Assembly: GCF_000526995.1 (NCBI RefSeq)
Contig: NZ_AZUI01000001.1
Coordinates: 4,134,001 to 4,198,000 of the forward strand
Direction: 5' to 3'
Source: Lacrimispora indolis DSM 755
Lineage (GTDB): Bacteria; Bacillota; Clostridia; Lachnospirales; Lachnospiraceae
DNA length: 64,000 nt
Made by a program: the position numbers and the translations under genes. Of this stretch, positions 52,877-60,722 are shown piece by piece (within the stretch, counting starts at the first letter, position 1; each line of letters starts with the position of its first letter). Under the pieces are notes generated by a model. The model saw only the letters and a program-made list of their open reading frames with translations, did no database searches and had not been told where the DNA came from.

Positions 52877-53412
52877 ACATTTTAATGAAAGAGCATGAAA
52901 ATATTCTGGCTTTTACCGGATTTTTAAGAAGCATCAGCGCCGACATCCTGGAAGGGAAGCCGGTGGATGCGCCTCTGCTGCGGGAATGCCTTGATTTTGC
53001 AAGGAATTACGCAGACAAGCATCATCACGGAAAGGAAGAAAAGATCCTGTTCCGGATCATGATGGAGAACATGGGACCTGTTGCGGAAAAGCTTATAAGA
53101 AACGGCATGCTTGTGGAACATGACTTGGGAAGACTGTACCTTTCTGAACTGGAAGCGGCCATTGATGAATACGAGAGAAATCCGGGAACAGAGCCGAAGT
53201 TGGATATTATCTCCAATGCGGTGGGCTACGGCGCATTATTAAAGCGCCATATTGAAAAAGAAGATGAGGCCGCTTATGCGTTTGCAGTACGTGCGCTGGC
53301 GCAGGATAAGTTAAAAGCTGTGGATGATGAGACGGAATCATTTGAAATTCAAGCAAAGGATCAGGGCGTACAGGACAAGTACGAATCCTGGATCCGCGAA
53401 AAAACAAGGTAA
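52864..53412 (+). CDS. Hemerythrin domain protein
   Basis: A 182-residue di-iron protein. Hemerythrin ligands are recognisable: His in ILMKEHENI, HHHGKEEKILF (His-x3-Glu type), LVEHDLGRLY and LLKRHIEKEDEAAYAFA. Such proteins bind O2 or NO, or sense iron. The start overlaps the preceding gene, and the operon with hcp makes NO or oxygen handling likely. A perfect 11-bp GC-rich hairpin follows. Confidence 0.92.
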   Translation: MYGIDILMKEHENILAFTGFLRSISADILEGKPVDAPLLRECLDFARNYADKHHHGKEEKILFRIMMENMGPVAEKLIRNGMLVEHDLGRLYLSELEAAIDEYERNPGTEPKLDIISNAVGYGALLKRHIEKEDEAAYAFAVRALAQDKLKAVDDETESFEIQAKDQGVQDKYESWIREKTR

Positions 53413-53419
53413 CAAGGAC

Positions 53420-53450
53420 GGGACGGCCTGAAGGGGAAACAGGCCGTCCC
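53420..53450 (+). terminator. GC-rich hairpin after the hemerythrin gene
   Basis: GGGACGGCCTG (53420-53430) pairs perfectly with CAGGCCGTCCC (53440-53450). There is no T-run, so it may only attenuate or protect the upstream mRNA before the next gene. Confidence 0.55.
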
Positions 53451-53491
53451 GGCTGCTGTTTGGACGATACAAAAGAAAGGCGTGTACAGGA

Positions 53492-53899
53492 ATGGAATTG
53501 AAAAATTATATGGAGCAGCATGACCGGATCCGGGAAGAATTAGAGATCTTGAAAACGCTGTGCAAAAACAGGGACTTAGAACAAACGGCATCGGAAATCG
53601 CCTTACATATAAGCAGTCTTGCCGGAAAACTGAAAATACATTTATCCTCAGAGGATCAGTATCTTTACCCGGCCTTATTAAGATCCGCTGATTCAAAGCT
53701 GGTGAACCAGGCGGAAGAATATCAAAGGGAAATGGGGAATCTGCTTGCCCTGTTTACAGAATTTAAGGATAAATATAATACGAAAATTAAAATCCTTTCA
53801 GAAAGGGATAGTTTTTTCGGGGAAGTTGAAAAAATCATGAGAAGCATTGTAGCAAGAATGGAAAAAGAAGAAAGCGGTTTGTACCGGCTGGTAAAGTAA
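53492..53899 (+). CDS. Hemerythrin-like domain protein
   Basis: A 135-residue helical protein, probably a divergent hemerythrin. The His in MEQHDRIREELEIL, IALHISSLAGKLKIHLSSEDQYLYPALL and the C-terminal RMEKEESGLYRLVK give the usual pattern with some ligands changed (Glu for His in the last motif). It lies 80 bp after the first hemerythrin gene, with its own GAAAGGCG ribosome site, and ends at a terminator. Confidence 0.8.
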   Translation: MELKNYMEQHDRIREELEILKTLCKNRDLEQTASEIALHISSLAGKLKIHLSSEDQYLYPALLRSADSKLVNQAEEYQREMGNLLALFTEFKDKYNTKIKILSERDSFFGEVEKIMRSIVARMEKEESGLYRLVK

Positions 53900-53900
53900 G

Positions 53901-53938
53901 GAAGAAAAGTCCCTGATCCTGGGGCTTTTCTTCTTTTA
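53901..53938 (+). terminator. Terminator of the hcp-hemerythrin operon
   Basis: GAAGAAAAGTCCC (53901-53913) pairs with GGGGCTTTTCTTC (53921-53933) followed by TTTTAAG. Confidence 0.85.
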
Positions 53939-54043
53939 AGAGTAAAAATTAATTGCCCAAATAAACATTTCGAAGTATAATAATTTGAAGTGTATTTTAT
54001 TCCTACTGAATAGATAGAAAAATAAAGAAAGAGGTAGAATCGA

Positions 54044-54802
54044 TTGTTAAACCAGTTTTCAAGAACCCAGCTCTTATTGGGTGAAGATGCCATGGAAAAA
54101 ATAATGGGTGCAAAGGTTGCTGTTTTTGGTATCGGCGGCGTCGGCGGATATGTGGTAGAGGCTTTGGTGAGAAGCGGGGTCCGTTCCTTTGTCCTTGTTG
54201 ATGATGACAAAGTTTGCCTTACTAATTTAAACAGGCAGCTCATTGCCACCAGAAAAACGGTAGGCAAATATAAAGTGGAAGTAATGAAGGACAGGATATT
54301 GGAGATCAATCCCGACGCACAGGTGGAAATCCATCAATGTTTCTATTTGCCGGAAAATGCGGATGATTTTGATTTTAAGGAGTATGATTATGTGGTGGAT
54401 GCGGTGGATACCGTAACCGCAAAGCTGGAGCTGATCATGCGCGCAAAAGAAGCAGGGGTGCCGGTCATCAGCTGCATGGGCGCAGGCAATAAACTGGATC
54501 CTACGAAGTTTTTAGTGGCTGACATTTATAAGACCACCATGTGTCCCCTTGCAAAGGTAATGCGGAGAGAGTTAAAGAAGAGGGGCGTAAAAAAGCTTAA
54601 GGTGGTTTACTCCACGGAAAAGCCCACGAGACCTTTGGAAGACATGTCCATCAGCTGCAGGACAAACTGTATCTGCCCGCCCGGAGCCAAGCATAAGTGT
54701 ACGGAACGAAGAGATATTCCGGGAAGCGTTGCTTTTGTGCCTTCAGTGGCAGGGCTTATCATAGCCGGAGAAGTGATCAAGGACCTGGCACGGAAGGATT
54801 AG
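54044..54802 (+). CDS. tcdA: tRNA threonylcarbamoyladenosine dehydratase
   Basis: A 252-residue E1-like (ThiF/MoeB fold) enzyme that cyclises the t6A base of tRNA to ct6A with ATP. The start is TTG at 54044, 8 nt after AGAGGT; no ATG is available upstream. Key segments: FSRTQLLLGEDAMEKI, KVAVFGIGGVGGYVVEALVRSGV (residues 23-45), VDDDKVCLTNLNRQLIAT and YVVDAVDTVTAKL. The Cys-containing tail SISCRTNCICPPGAKHKC is typical of Firmicute TcdA. The TtcA-like gene starts 30 bp downstream. Confidence 0.93.
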   Translation: MLNQFSRTQLLLGEDAMEKIMGAKVAVFGIGGVGGYVVEALVRSGVRSFVLVDDDKVCLTNLNRQLIATRKTVGKYKVEVMKDRILEINPDAQVEIHQCFYLPENADDFDFKEYDYVVDAVDTVTAKLELIMRAKEAGVPVISCMGAGNKLDPTKFLVADIYKTTMCPLAKVMRRELKKRGVKKLKVVYSTEKPTRPLEDMSISCRTNCICPPGAKHKCTERRDIPGSVAFVPSVAGLIIAGEVIKDLARKD

Positions 54803-54832
54803 ACGGAAATGAATGGAGTAAGAGGTGATCAT

Positions 54833-56002
54833 ATGTTTGATGGCGGTATGTCTCAGGAACAGGATCTGTCATTGGAACAAATGAAGCAAATGAGCCCGGA
54901 GGAGTATGTACTTATAGATGTGAGGGATCAGACGTCATACAACCATGGTTTTATACCGGGAGCCATAAATATTGAAAAAGAGGCATTATTAAACGGGGAC
55001 AGCCCTCTTCCCAGGGATAAGAAGATCATCCTGTACTGCTTAAAAGGGATTATCAGTGAAGATGCGGCAAGAGACTTAAGGGAAAAGGGTTATGAAGCGT
55101 ATAATCTCCGGGGCGGTTATGGGGAATGGCTGCTTCGTGCCATGGAAAAAGAGGATAAGTCAGACGACCGCCTTGAAAACATAGAAAAGAGCATCAGGAA
55201 AAAATTCCACAAGGAGCTGTTCAGCAGGTTTGCAAAGGCCATCAATGAGTATGAGCTGGTAAAGGAAAACGACAGGATTGCTGTCTGTATTTCAGGGGGC
55301 AAGGATTCCATGCTCATGGCTAAACTGTTTCAGGAGCTAAGACGTCACAACAAATTTCCTTTTGAGCTGGTTTTTCTTGTCATGGACCCGGGTTATAATG
55401 AAACCAACCGGCAGGTGATCGAAAACAATGCAAGGCTTCTGAATATTCCCATCACCGTATTTGAGACCCAGATCTTTGACGCGGTTTATGATGTGGAAAA
55501 GTCCCCATGCTACTTATGCGCCAGGATGAGGCGGGGATATTTGTACAATAAGGCAAAGGAGCTGGGGTGCAATAAGATCGCCCTGGGACATCATTATGAC
55601 GACGTCATTGAGACCATTTTAATGGGGATGATGTACGGAGCGCAGATCCAGACCATGATGCCCAAGCTGCACAGCACCAACTTTGAAGGCATGGAGCTGA
55701 TCCGCCCCATGTATCTTATACGGGAAGATGATATTAAAGGCTGGAGGGACTACAACGGCCTGCACTTTATCCAGTGTGCCTGCCGGTTTACCGATACCTG
55801 TACTACCTGCAGAACAGACGGCAGCACAGGCTCAAAGCGGGTGGAGATCAAGAACCTGATCAGACAGTTAAAGGAGATCAACCCATATATTGAAAGCAAT
55901 ATTTTTAAGAGCGTGGAAAATGTAAATTTAAATACCATAATCGCCTATAAGGAAAACGGAAAGGTACACCACTTCCTTGACGGTTATGATATGGACACAT
56001 AA
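54833..56002 (+). CDS. Rhodanese-TtcA-like fusion, tRNA thiolation-type PP-loop ATPase
   Basis: A 389-residue fusion. The start at 54833 follows AAGAGGTGATCAT. Residues 10-105 are a rhodanese domain (YVLIDVRDQTSYNHGFIPGAINI) with the active-site Cys in ILYCLKGIISED. From about 140 it is a TtcA-type ATPase with the PP-loop CISGGKDSMLMAKL, the pair CYLCARMRRGYLYNKA and further cysteines in CACRFTDTCTTC that may hold a 4Fe-4S cluster. The rhodanese could deliver persulfide sulfur directly to the thiolase half. The exact tRNA position is not certain. Confidence 0.88.
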   Translation: MFDGGMSQEQDLSLEQMKQMSPEEYVLIDVRDQTSYNHGFIPGAINIEKEALLNGDSPLPRDKKIILYCLKGIISEDAARDLREKGYEAYNLRGGYGEWLLRAMEKEDKSDDRLENIEKSIRKKFHKELFSRFAKAINEYELVKENDRIAVCISGGKDSMLMAKLFQELRRHNKFPFELVFLVMDPGYNETNRQVIENNARLLNIPITVFETQIFDAVYDVEKSPCYLCARMRRGYLYNKAKELGCNKIALGHHYDDVIETILMGMMYGAQIQTMMPKLHSTNFEGMELIRPMYLIREDDIKGWRDYNGLHFIQCACRFTDTCTTCRTDGSTGSKRVEIKNLIRQLKEINPYIESNIFKSVENVNLNTIIAYKENGKVHHFLDGYDMDT

Positions 56003-56026
56003 TAACAGATCTGGAGGCTGTATTTT

Positions 56027-56458
56027 ATGAAGATTTCAACAAAAGGCCGCTATGCGCTCAGGCTCATGATAGACTTAGCGGAACATAATCATGGGGAATA
56101 TGTTTCTCTTATGGATATTGCAAAGAGGCAGGAAATATCGGAAAAATATCTGGAATCCATTGTTTCGGTTCTGAGTAAGAGCGGCCTGCTCATTTCCCTG
56201 AGGGGAAAGGGCGGCGGTTACAAGCTGGCGAGGAAACCGGAGGATTATACTGTCGGCACCATATTAAGGCTCACGGAAGGGCCTCTTGCTCCCGTTTCCT
56301 GTCTGGAAGGGGAAACCAATGACTGCAAAAGAGCCTCCCGTTGTCAGACTCTTGCCATGTGGGAAGGTTTAAATAAGCTGATCAATGATTATTTTGACGG
56401 AATAACCATAGCTGATTTAATGTCTAAAAGCGGCTATTCGGATGATTACATCATATAA
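56027..56458 (+). CDS. Rrf2 family transcriptional regulator (IscR-like)
   Basis: A 143-residue winged-helix regulator opening MKISTKGRYALRLMIDLAEH. It has the recognition helix SLMDIAKRQEISEKYLESIVSVLSKSGLL (residues 27-55) and the wing SLRGKGGGYKLAR. Three cysteines (PVSCLEGETNDCKRASRCQT, near residues 90-108) are spaced as in cluster-binding IscR. It probably senses iron-sulfur or sulfur status. It lies 24 bp after the TtcA-like gene, with TCTGGAGGC upstream, in the same likely operon. Confidence 0.93.
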   Translation: MKISTKGRYALRLMIDLAEHNHGEYVSLMDIAKRQEISEKYLESIVSVLSKSGLLISLRGKGGGYKLARKPEDYTVGTILRLTEGPLAPVSCLEGETNDCKRASRCQTLAMWEGLNKLINDYFDGITIADLMSKSGYSDDYII

Positions 56459-56490
56459 AATGAAAATTGGTAAAACTGCACTGGCAAAAG

Positions 56491-56518
56491 GGCGGAGGAC
56501 ATCCTCCGCCGCTTTTTC
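56491..56518 (+). terminator. Terminator after the Rrf2 gene
   Basis: GGCGGAGGA-CA-TCCTCCGCC followed by GCTTTTTC. Confidence 0.88.
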
Positions 56519-56551
56519 ATTTCCATCCAAAAGATTCCCAATTATTTCCAC

Positions 56552-56618
56552 TGGAAAAATGGAAGCAAGAGTGTTATCATATGTTTGTAACATAAATGTA
56601 ACATAAATGTAACAATTT
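56552..56618 (+). promoter_or_regulatory. Promoter and triple 11-bp direct repeat upstream of the CAP gene
   Basis: TGGAAA (56552-56557), 17 bp and TATCAT (56575-56580) form a plausible promoter. Starting at 56586, TGTAACATAAA occurs twice in tandem, followed by TGTAACAATTT: three units of exactly 11 bp, one helical turn each. Tandem 11-bp repeats are typical of OmpR/PhoB-family response regulators (Pho-box-like TTAACA-N5). Their position over the transcript start suggests repression or control of an alternative start. Confidence 0.5.
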
Positions 56619-56635
56619 CAAAGGAGGCAAATGAA

Positions 56636-57412
56636 TTGAGAAAACTAACGGCACTTGGAATGATTACACTAACTTTAACGAGTATGATACCATTGACAGC
56701 AAATGCAGCAGTGGCAAGACCCTATAGTCAGTGCAACACCGGAAGAAACATTGTGACAGTGAGCAGGAATTGTAATTTAGATGATTTAAAGTCTAAGCTG
56801 CAGCAATACGGAGTTGACGGAAACAATGTGGACTGGTCTAAGCTTATCAATGGCAGCAATAATGGCAGTAACTGCAATAATGGAAATAACGGCAATACCG
56901 GAAATAATGGAAACAGCGGCAATACTGGAAATAACGGTAACAACGGCAATACCGGAAATAATGGAAATAATGGAAATACCGGAAACGATGGCAGCACCGG
57001 CAATGACACAACCACGCCGGATGATTCCACCTCCAATAAGTCTTATACCCAGCAGGTAGTTGACCTTGTAAATGCGGAGAGAGCAAAAGAAGGACTTTCC
57101 CCTCTGACCATTGATCCTAATGTAGAGAAGGCTGCATCAGTAAGAGCCAAAGAAATACAGTCAAATTTTGATCATACACGTCCAAACGGAAGCTCATTCT
57201 CAACTGCTTTAAAAGAGCAGGGTGTAAATTACCGCGGTGCAGGAGAGAACATTGCATGGGGACAGAAAACTCCTCAGGAAGTGGTAAATGCCTGGATGAA
57301 CAGTGCGGGACACCGTGCAAACATCATGAATAAGAGCTATACACATATCGGAGTAGGCAATACTCAGGACGGTTCCGGAACTCAGTACTGGGTACAGCTG
57401 TTTACATATTAA
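56636..57412 (+). CDS. Secreted CAP-domain (SCP/YkwD-type) protein
   Basis: A 258-residue exported protein. It starts with TTG at 56636, 8 nt after AAAGGAGG; the ATG at 56631 is closed by TGA at once. A signal peptide (LGMITLTLTSMIPLTANAA) is followed by a region of about 50 residues and a low-complexity Asn/Gly linker (repeats of GNNGNTGNN, residues 78-122). The C-terminal CAP domain has QQVVDLVNAERAKEGLSPL, FDHTRPNGSSF, GENIAWGQKTPQEVVNAWMN and SAGHRANIMN. The function of bacterial CAP proteins is unclear; some are spore or cell-wall associated. Confidence 0.9.
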   Translation: MRKLTALGMITLTLTSMIPLTANAAVARPYSQCNTGRNIVTVSRNCNLDDLKSKLQQYGVDGNNVDWSKLINGSNNGSNCNNGNNGNTGNNGNSGNTGNNGNNGNTGNNGNNGNTGNDGSTGNDTTTPDDSTSNKSYTQQVVDLVNAERAKEGLSPLTIDPNVEKAASVRAKEIQSNFDHTRPNGSSFSTALKEQGVNYRGAGENIAWGQKTPQEVVNAWMNSAGHRANIMNKSYTHIGVGNTQDGSGTQYWVQLFTY

Positions 57413-57428
57413 TAAATTGCGTGGGAAA

Positions 57429-57478
57429 AATCCAAATCCTGTTGTAAGAAATTACAGCGGATTTGGATTCTTTTATTT
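57429..57478 (+). terminator. Terminator of the CAP gene
   Basis: AATCCAAATCC (57429-57439) pairs perfectly with GGATTTGGATT (57459-57469), followed by CTTTTATTT. Confidence 0.85.
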
Positions 57479-57562
57479 GCGGATATTTTCTGGTTGAACT
57501 TTATAAAAGAAATAGTTATACTTAGTTCATGCGGGGCCAGCCTGGAATAAAGGGAATGAGCC

Positions 57563-60259
57563 ATGCAGGAAAGGGTATGTTTAACCAAAGCGATCAGGAA
57601 GATGAGATTACGAAGACCACGAAAAAGCATGTCGATTCAAACTGTGACCATAGTCACATTTATCTGTCTGTTCCTTTTATCCCTTGTGGGTATAGAAAAA
57701 CTCGTGTTAAACAATTGGCAATCCTCAATAACCAGAGAAACCGCCGGAATGTCTGAAAAGATGAACCAGGATATGATGGAAAAGGTAAATTCATTTTTCC
57801 GGGTTCCGGTTACGGCAAATGAAATAGGGAAAAAACTGATTGAAAATAAAACCATTGATTTTTTTTATGAAAAGAGCCGCAACTCTTTTTTTCTTGGAAT
57901 TTTAAAATCCTATGAGAATGAGATTTACAGTTTTGCTTATGCAGGGGTTGATGGGGAGTATTATGGTGCCCTCAGAAATAAAAAGGGGGAATTTGAACTC
58001 GTAAAGAACAATGATGAAACAGGGAAAGAATGCTGGCGTTACTCCGTTAATGAGAATTTTACAGCAGGGGAGTTTATGCTGAATTTAGGAGCCTTTGATC
58101 CGCGGCTGCTGGAATGGTATCAGGCGGCTGAAAGAGAGAAAGGGCCTGTCTTTTCCCCTGTATACAGAGATTTTCTGGTGGATGACCTGGCAGTATCCGT
58201 TTCATGTCCGGTGTATGATGAGGAAGGAAGACTGAAAGGTGTTTTGGGAGCTCACATGCGGCTCTCTGACATTGGGAATTATTTAAAAAATCAGGCGGCC
58301 GGTTCCAAGGGCTGTGTGTCTGTGCTGGAGGAAGATACCCGGTATTTAATCGCTAATTCCATGGGGGAAGATAATTATGCCATAGCCGCCGATGGGTCAC
58401 TGAAAAGAAATACCATTGACGGCCTTTCTCTTCCCGTTATAAAAGACAGCTATGAGAAATATCTTAAATCCCATGAGGCAGAATTTCCCTTAAAGACAGG
58501 AAAGGACAACTGGTATGCGGACATACAGGAGTACCGCAAGGCCGGACTAAACTGGATTATTGTTTCCGCGATCCCGGAAAGCCTCCTGGCTGCGGAACTG
58601 AACCGGAATATCAGGGTATCGGCAGAGCTGGCTGTTGCTGCCGGCATTCTTTCCATAGGGATCTTTTCCCTGATCATCCGAAGGCTTTATAAGCCCATCA
58701 ACGGTCTGCTTACTGTTGCGGAAGGCATTTCCGCGGGAAATTTAGAGCAAAGAGTGGAGATTGTAAGGAACGATGAGATCGGAAGAATATCCAACGTATT
58801 CAACCGGCTGGCAGACAGTCTCCTTGACATGGTCAAGCATTTAGAATGTATTGTTGAAATGCGGACCCAGGAGCTTAATAAGGCAAATGAAATATTAAAA
58901 GAGAATCAGTCCCAGCTTCACCTCATACTGGATACTGCGGCGGAAGCCATATTTGGTACGGACTTAAATGGAAGATGCACGTTCTGCAACAAAAGCTGTC
59001 TTAACCTCCTGGGATATTCAAAGCCCGAGGAGCTGCTGGGGAGGGATATGGGGGCTGCTCTGGGCTGCGGCGGGCAGGAAGATTGGGCCGGTGCGCTTAA
59101 ACGGGCGGACGGTACGTATTTTGAGGCGGAGTATCGGGCCCTGCCCCAGTTAAAGGAGGGGCAGCACGTCGGGTACGTCATAACAGTTGCCGATATCACG
59201 GAACGGAAAAAAGGGGAGGAAAAGATCCGCTTTTTAAGCTATCACGATCCCCTTACCGGATTGGTAAACAGAAGGTGCTTTGAACAGGAGATGAAACAGG
59301 TGGATACGCAGCAGAACCATCCGGTCTCTCTGATTTTTCTTGATTTAAACGGCTTAAAGCTCATCAATGATGCCTTTGGACATACGGCCGGGGATGAATT
59401 TATTATTAAAGTCGCCGGGGTCTTAAAACAGATCTGCCGGGAAGGGGATGTTGCTGCCCGCATCGGCGGCGATGAATTTACGGTTTTGCTGCCCCGCACT
59501 TCCAGGGAAGAGGCGGAGACCATTGCTGCAGGGATAAAAAATCAGGTTGCCGTGGAAAAGGTGAATATGGTGTCATGCAGCGTTGCAGTGGGAACTGCAA
59601 CAAAGTTCAAGCACTGGCAGAAGATCGAACGGATACTGGAGACAGCAGAAAATGAAATGTATAAGGAAAAGAGCATTTCTTCCATAAACTTTGGCATTCA
59701 TGCCATCAACGGCATCATCACCTCTCTTCATATGAAAAGCCCGTGGGAGAAAATCCACTCGGAAGAGGTCAGCAAGCTGTGCGAGAAGATCGGTATTGCC
59801 ATGGGGCTTCCTGAAACAGAGCTTAAGAAGCTGAGGGATGGGGCGTATCTTCACGACATCGGCAAGATCACCCTAAGCGAATCGATTCTTGAGAAAACTC
59901 CTGATCAGCTGACAGAAGTTGAACATGAAATGATAAGGCAGCATCCTGCCATCGGATACCGTATACTGAATCTGTCCCAGGAAACCCTGGATCTTGCCAA
60001 CGGAGTGTACGGCCATCATGAATGCTGGGATGGTTCCGGATATCCCAAGGGCTTAAAGGGAGAGGAGATCCCCCTTATTTCACGGATATTATCTGTTGCG
60101 GAAGCTTATGAGAGGAACTTTAACCGGGAAAAGGATCCGAAAGTTGGAGCGGAAAAAGCGCTGCAGGCTATTTTAAGGGGCTCCGGGAAAAAGTATGATC
60201 CGGCAATTGCCCAGTTGTTTGTACGCATCATGAAGGAAGAAAAACAGAATCCGTCTTAA
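57563..60259 (+). CDS. Membrane sensor with PAS, GGDEF and HD-GYP domains
   Basis: An 898-residue cyclic-di-GMP enzyme candidate. The first membrane segment (FICLFLLSLVGIEKLVL) is near residue 30. An extracellular Cache-type domain follows to about 345, then a second membrane segment, HAMP (372-425), PAS (about 446-546), GGDEF (about 555-715) and HD-GYP (about 735-890). The synthase motif ARIGGDEF is intact near 632. The HD motif LHDIGKI near 763 and HHECWDGSGYPKGLKGEE near 817 are intact, but the usual VADxYDA is VAEAYER. Having both halves, it may make or break c-di-GMP depending on its ligand. Confidence 0.93.
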   Translation: MQERVCLTKAIRKMRLRRPRKSMSIQTVTIVTFICLFLLSLVGIEKLVLNNWQSSITRETAGMSEKMNQDMMEKVNSFFRVPVTANEIGKKLIENKTIDFFYEKSRNSFFLGILKSYENEIYSFAYAGVDGEYYGALRNKKGEFELVKNNDETGKECWRYSVNENFTAGEFMLNLGAFDPRLLEWYQAAEREKGPVFSPVYRDFLVDDLAVSVSCPVYDEEGRLKGVLGAHMRLSDIGNYLKNQAAGSKGCVSVLEEDTRYLIANSMGEDNYAIAADGSLKRNTIDGLSLPVIKDSYEKYLKSHEAEFPLKTGKDNWYADIQEYRKAGLNWIIVSAIPESLLAAELNRNIRVSAELAVAAGILSIGIFSLIIRRLYKPINGLLTVAEGISAGNLEQRVEIVRNDEIGRISNVFNRLADSLLDMVKHLECIVEMRTQELNKANEILKENQSQLHLILDTAAEAIFGTDLNGRCTFCNKSCLNLLGYSKPEELLGRDMGAALGCGGQEDWAGALKRADGTYFEAEYRALPQLKEGQHVGYVITVADITERKKGEEKIRFLSYHDPLTGLVNRRCFEQEMKQVDTQQNHPVSLIFLDLNGLKLINDAFGHTAGDEFIIKVAGVLKQICREGDVAARIGGDEFTVLLPRTSREEAETIAAGIKNQVAVEKVNMVSCSVAVGTATKFKHWQKIERILETAENEMYKEKSISSINFGIHAINGIITSLHMKSPWEKIHSEEVSKLCEKIGIAMGLPETELKKLRDGAYLHDIGKITLSESILEKTPDQLTEVEHEMIRQHPAIGYRILNLSQETLDLANGVYGHHECWDGSGYPKGLKGEEIPLISRILSVAEAYERNFNREKDPKVGAEKALQAILRGSGKKYDPAIAQLFVRIMKEEKQNPS

Positions 60260-60295
60260 GGTGGCCAGCGGCATCATTATGCTGGTTGGGATGAC

Positions 60296-60376
60296 AAAGA
60301 GGGAAATACCTGATTTTTGTTTATATTTTGGTCTGGAGATTAAAATATAACACAGAAAAGGTGTTTCCCTCTTTTT
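60296..60376 (+). terminator. Terminator with a long loop after the GGDEF/HD-GYP gene
   Basis: AAAGAGGGAAATACC (60296-60310) pairs with GGTGTTTCCCTCTTT (60360-60374), one G·T pair, loop 49 nt, followed by TTC. Confidence 0.7.
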
Positions 60377-60442
60377 CATTATTCGGCTGCAGCAAATGTA
60401 TTGTAGTACTGCAAAGCTGATAAACATCCTCAGGTGAAAAAA

Positions 60443-60487
60443 TTGACAAATTTACCACATAATGTTAACATACTAAACATATATGTT
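60443..60487 (+). promoter_or_regulatory. tcyP promoter and palindromic operator
   Basis: TTGACA (60443-60448), 17 bp, TAACAT (60466-60471). The perfect palindrome AACATATATGTT (60476-60487) covers the predicted start of transcription. A one-change version lies at the same kind of position before the cystine ABC operon (62281-62292). The leader from 60488 to 60722 has a strong ribosome site only at its end. Confidence 0.6.
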
Positions 60488-60722
60488 ATATAGATCGGCA
60501 TCAGTTGGAATCAGACAGAAGTATTCTGAGGGTTTTATTGATCTGCTTAACAGCTCTTTTAAAAACAGTATCATTAAGGTTGTTCTTTGTGAATATACTT
60601 TTTCCAAAGCCGGATCAGAATCAATGCACCATGGAAGGTTTCAGCAGATTCACAGTCATTCCCCGTTAACAAATTTCTCATATTGCAGCGCTCAATATGT
60701 ATGGTTATCAAGGAGGATATTT

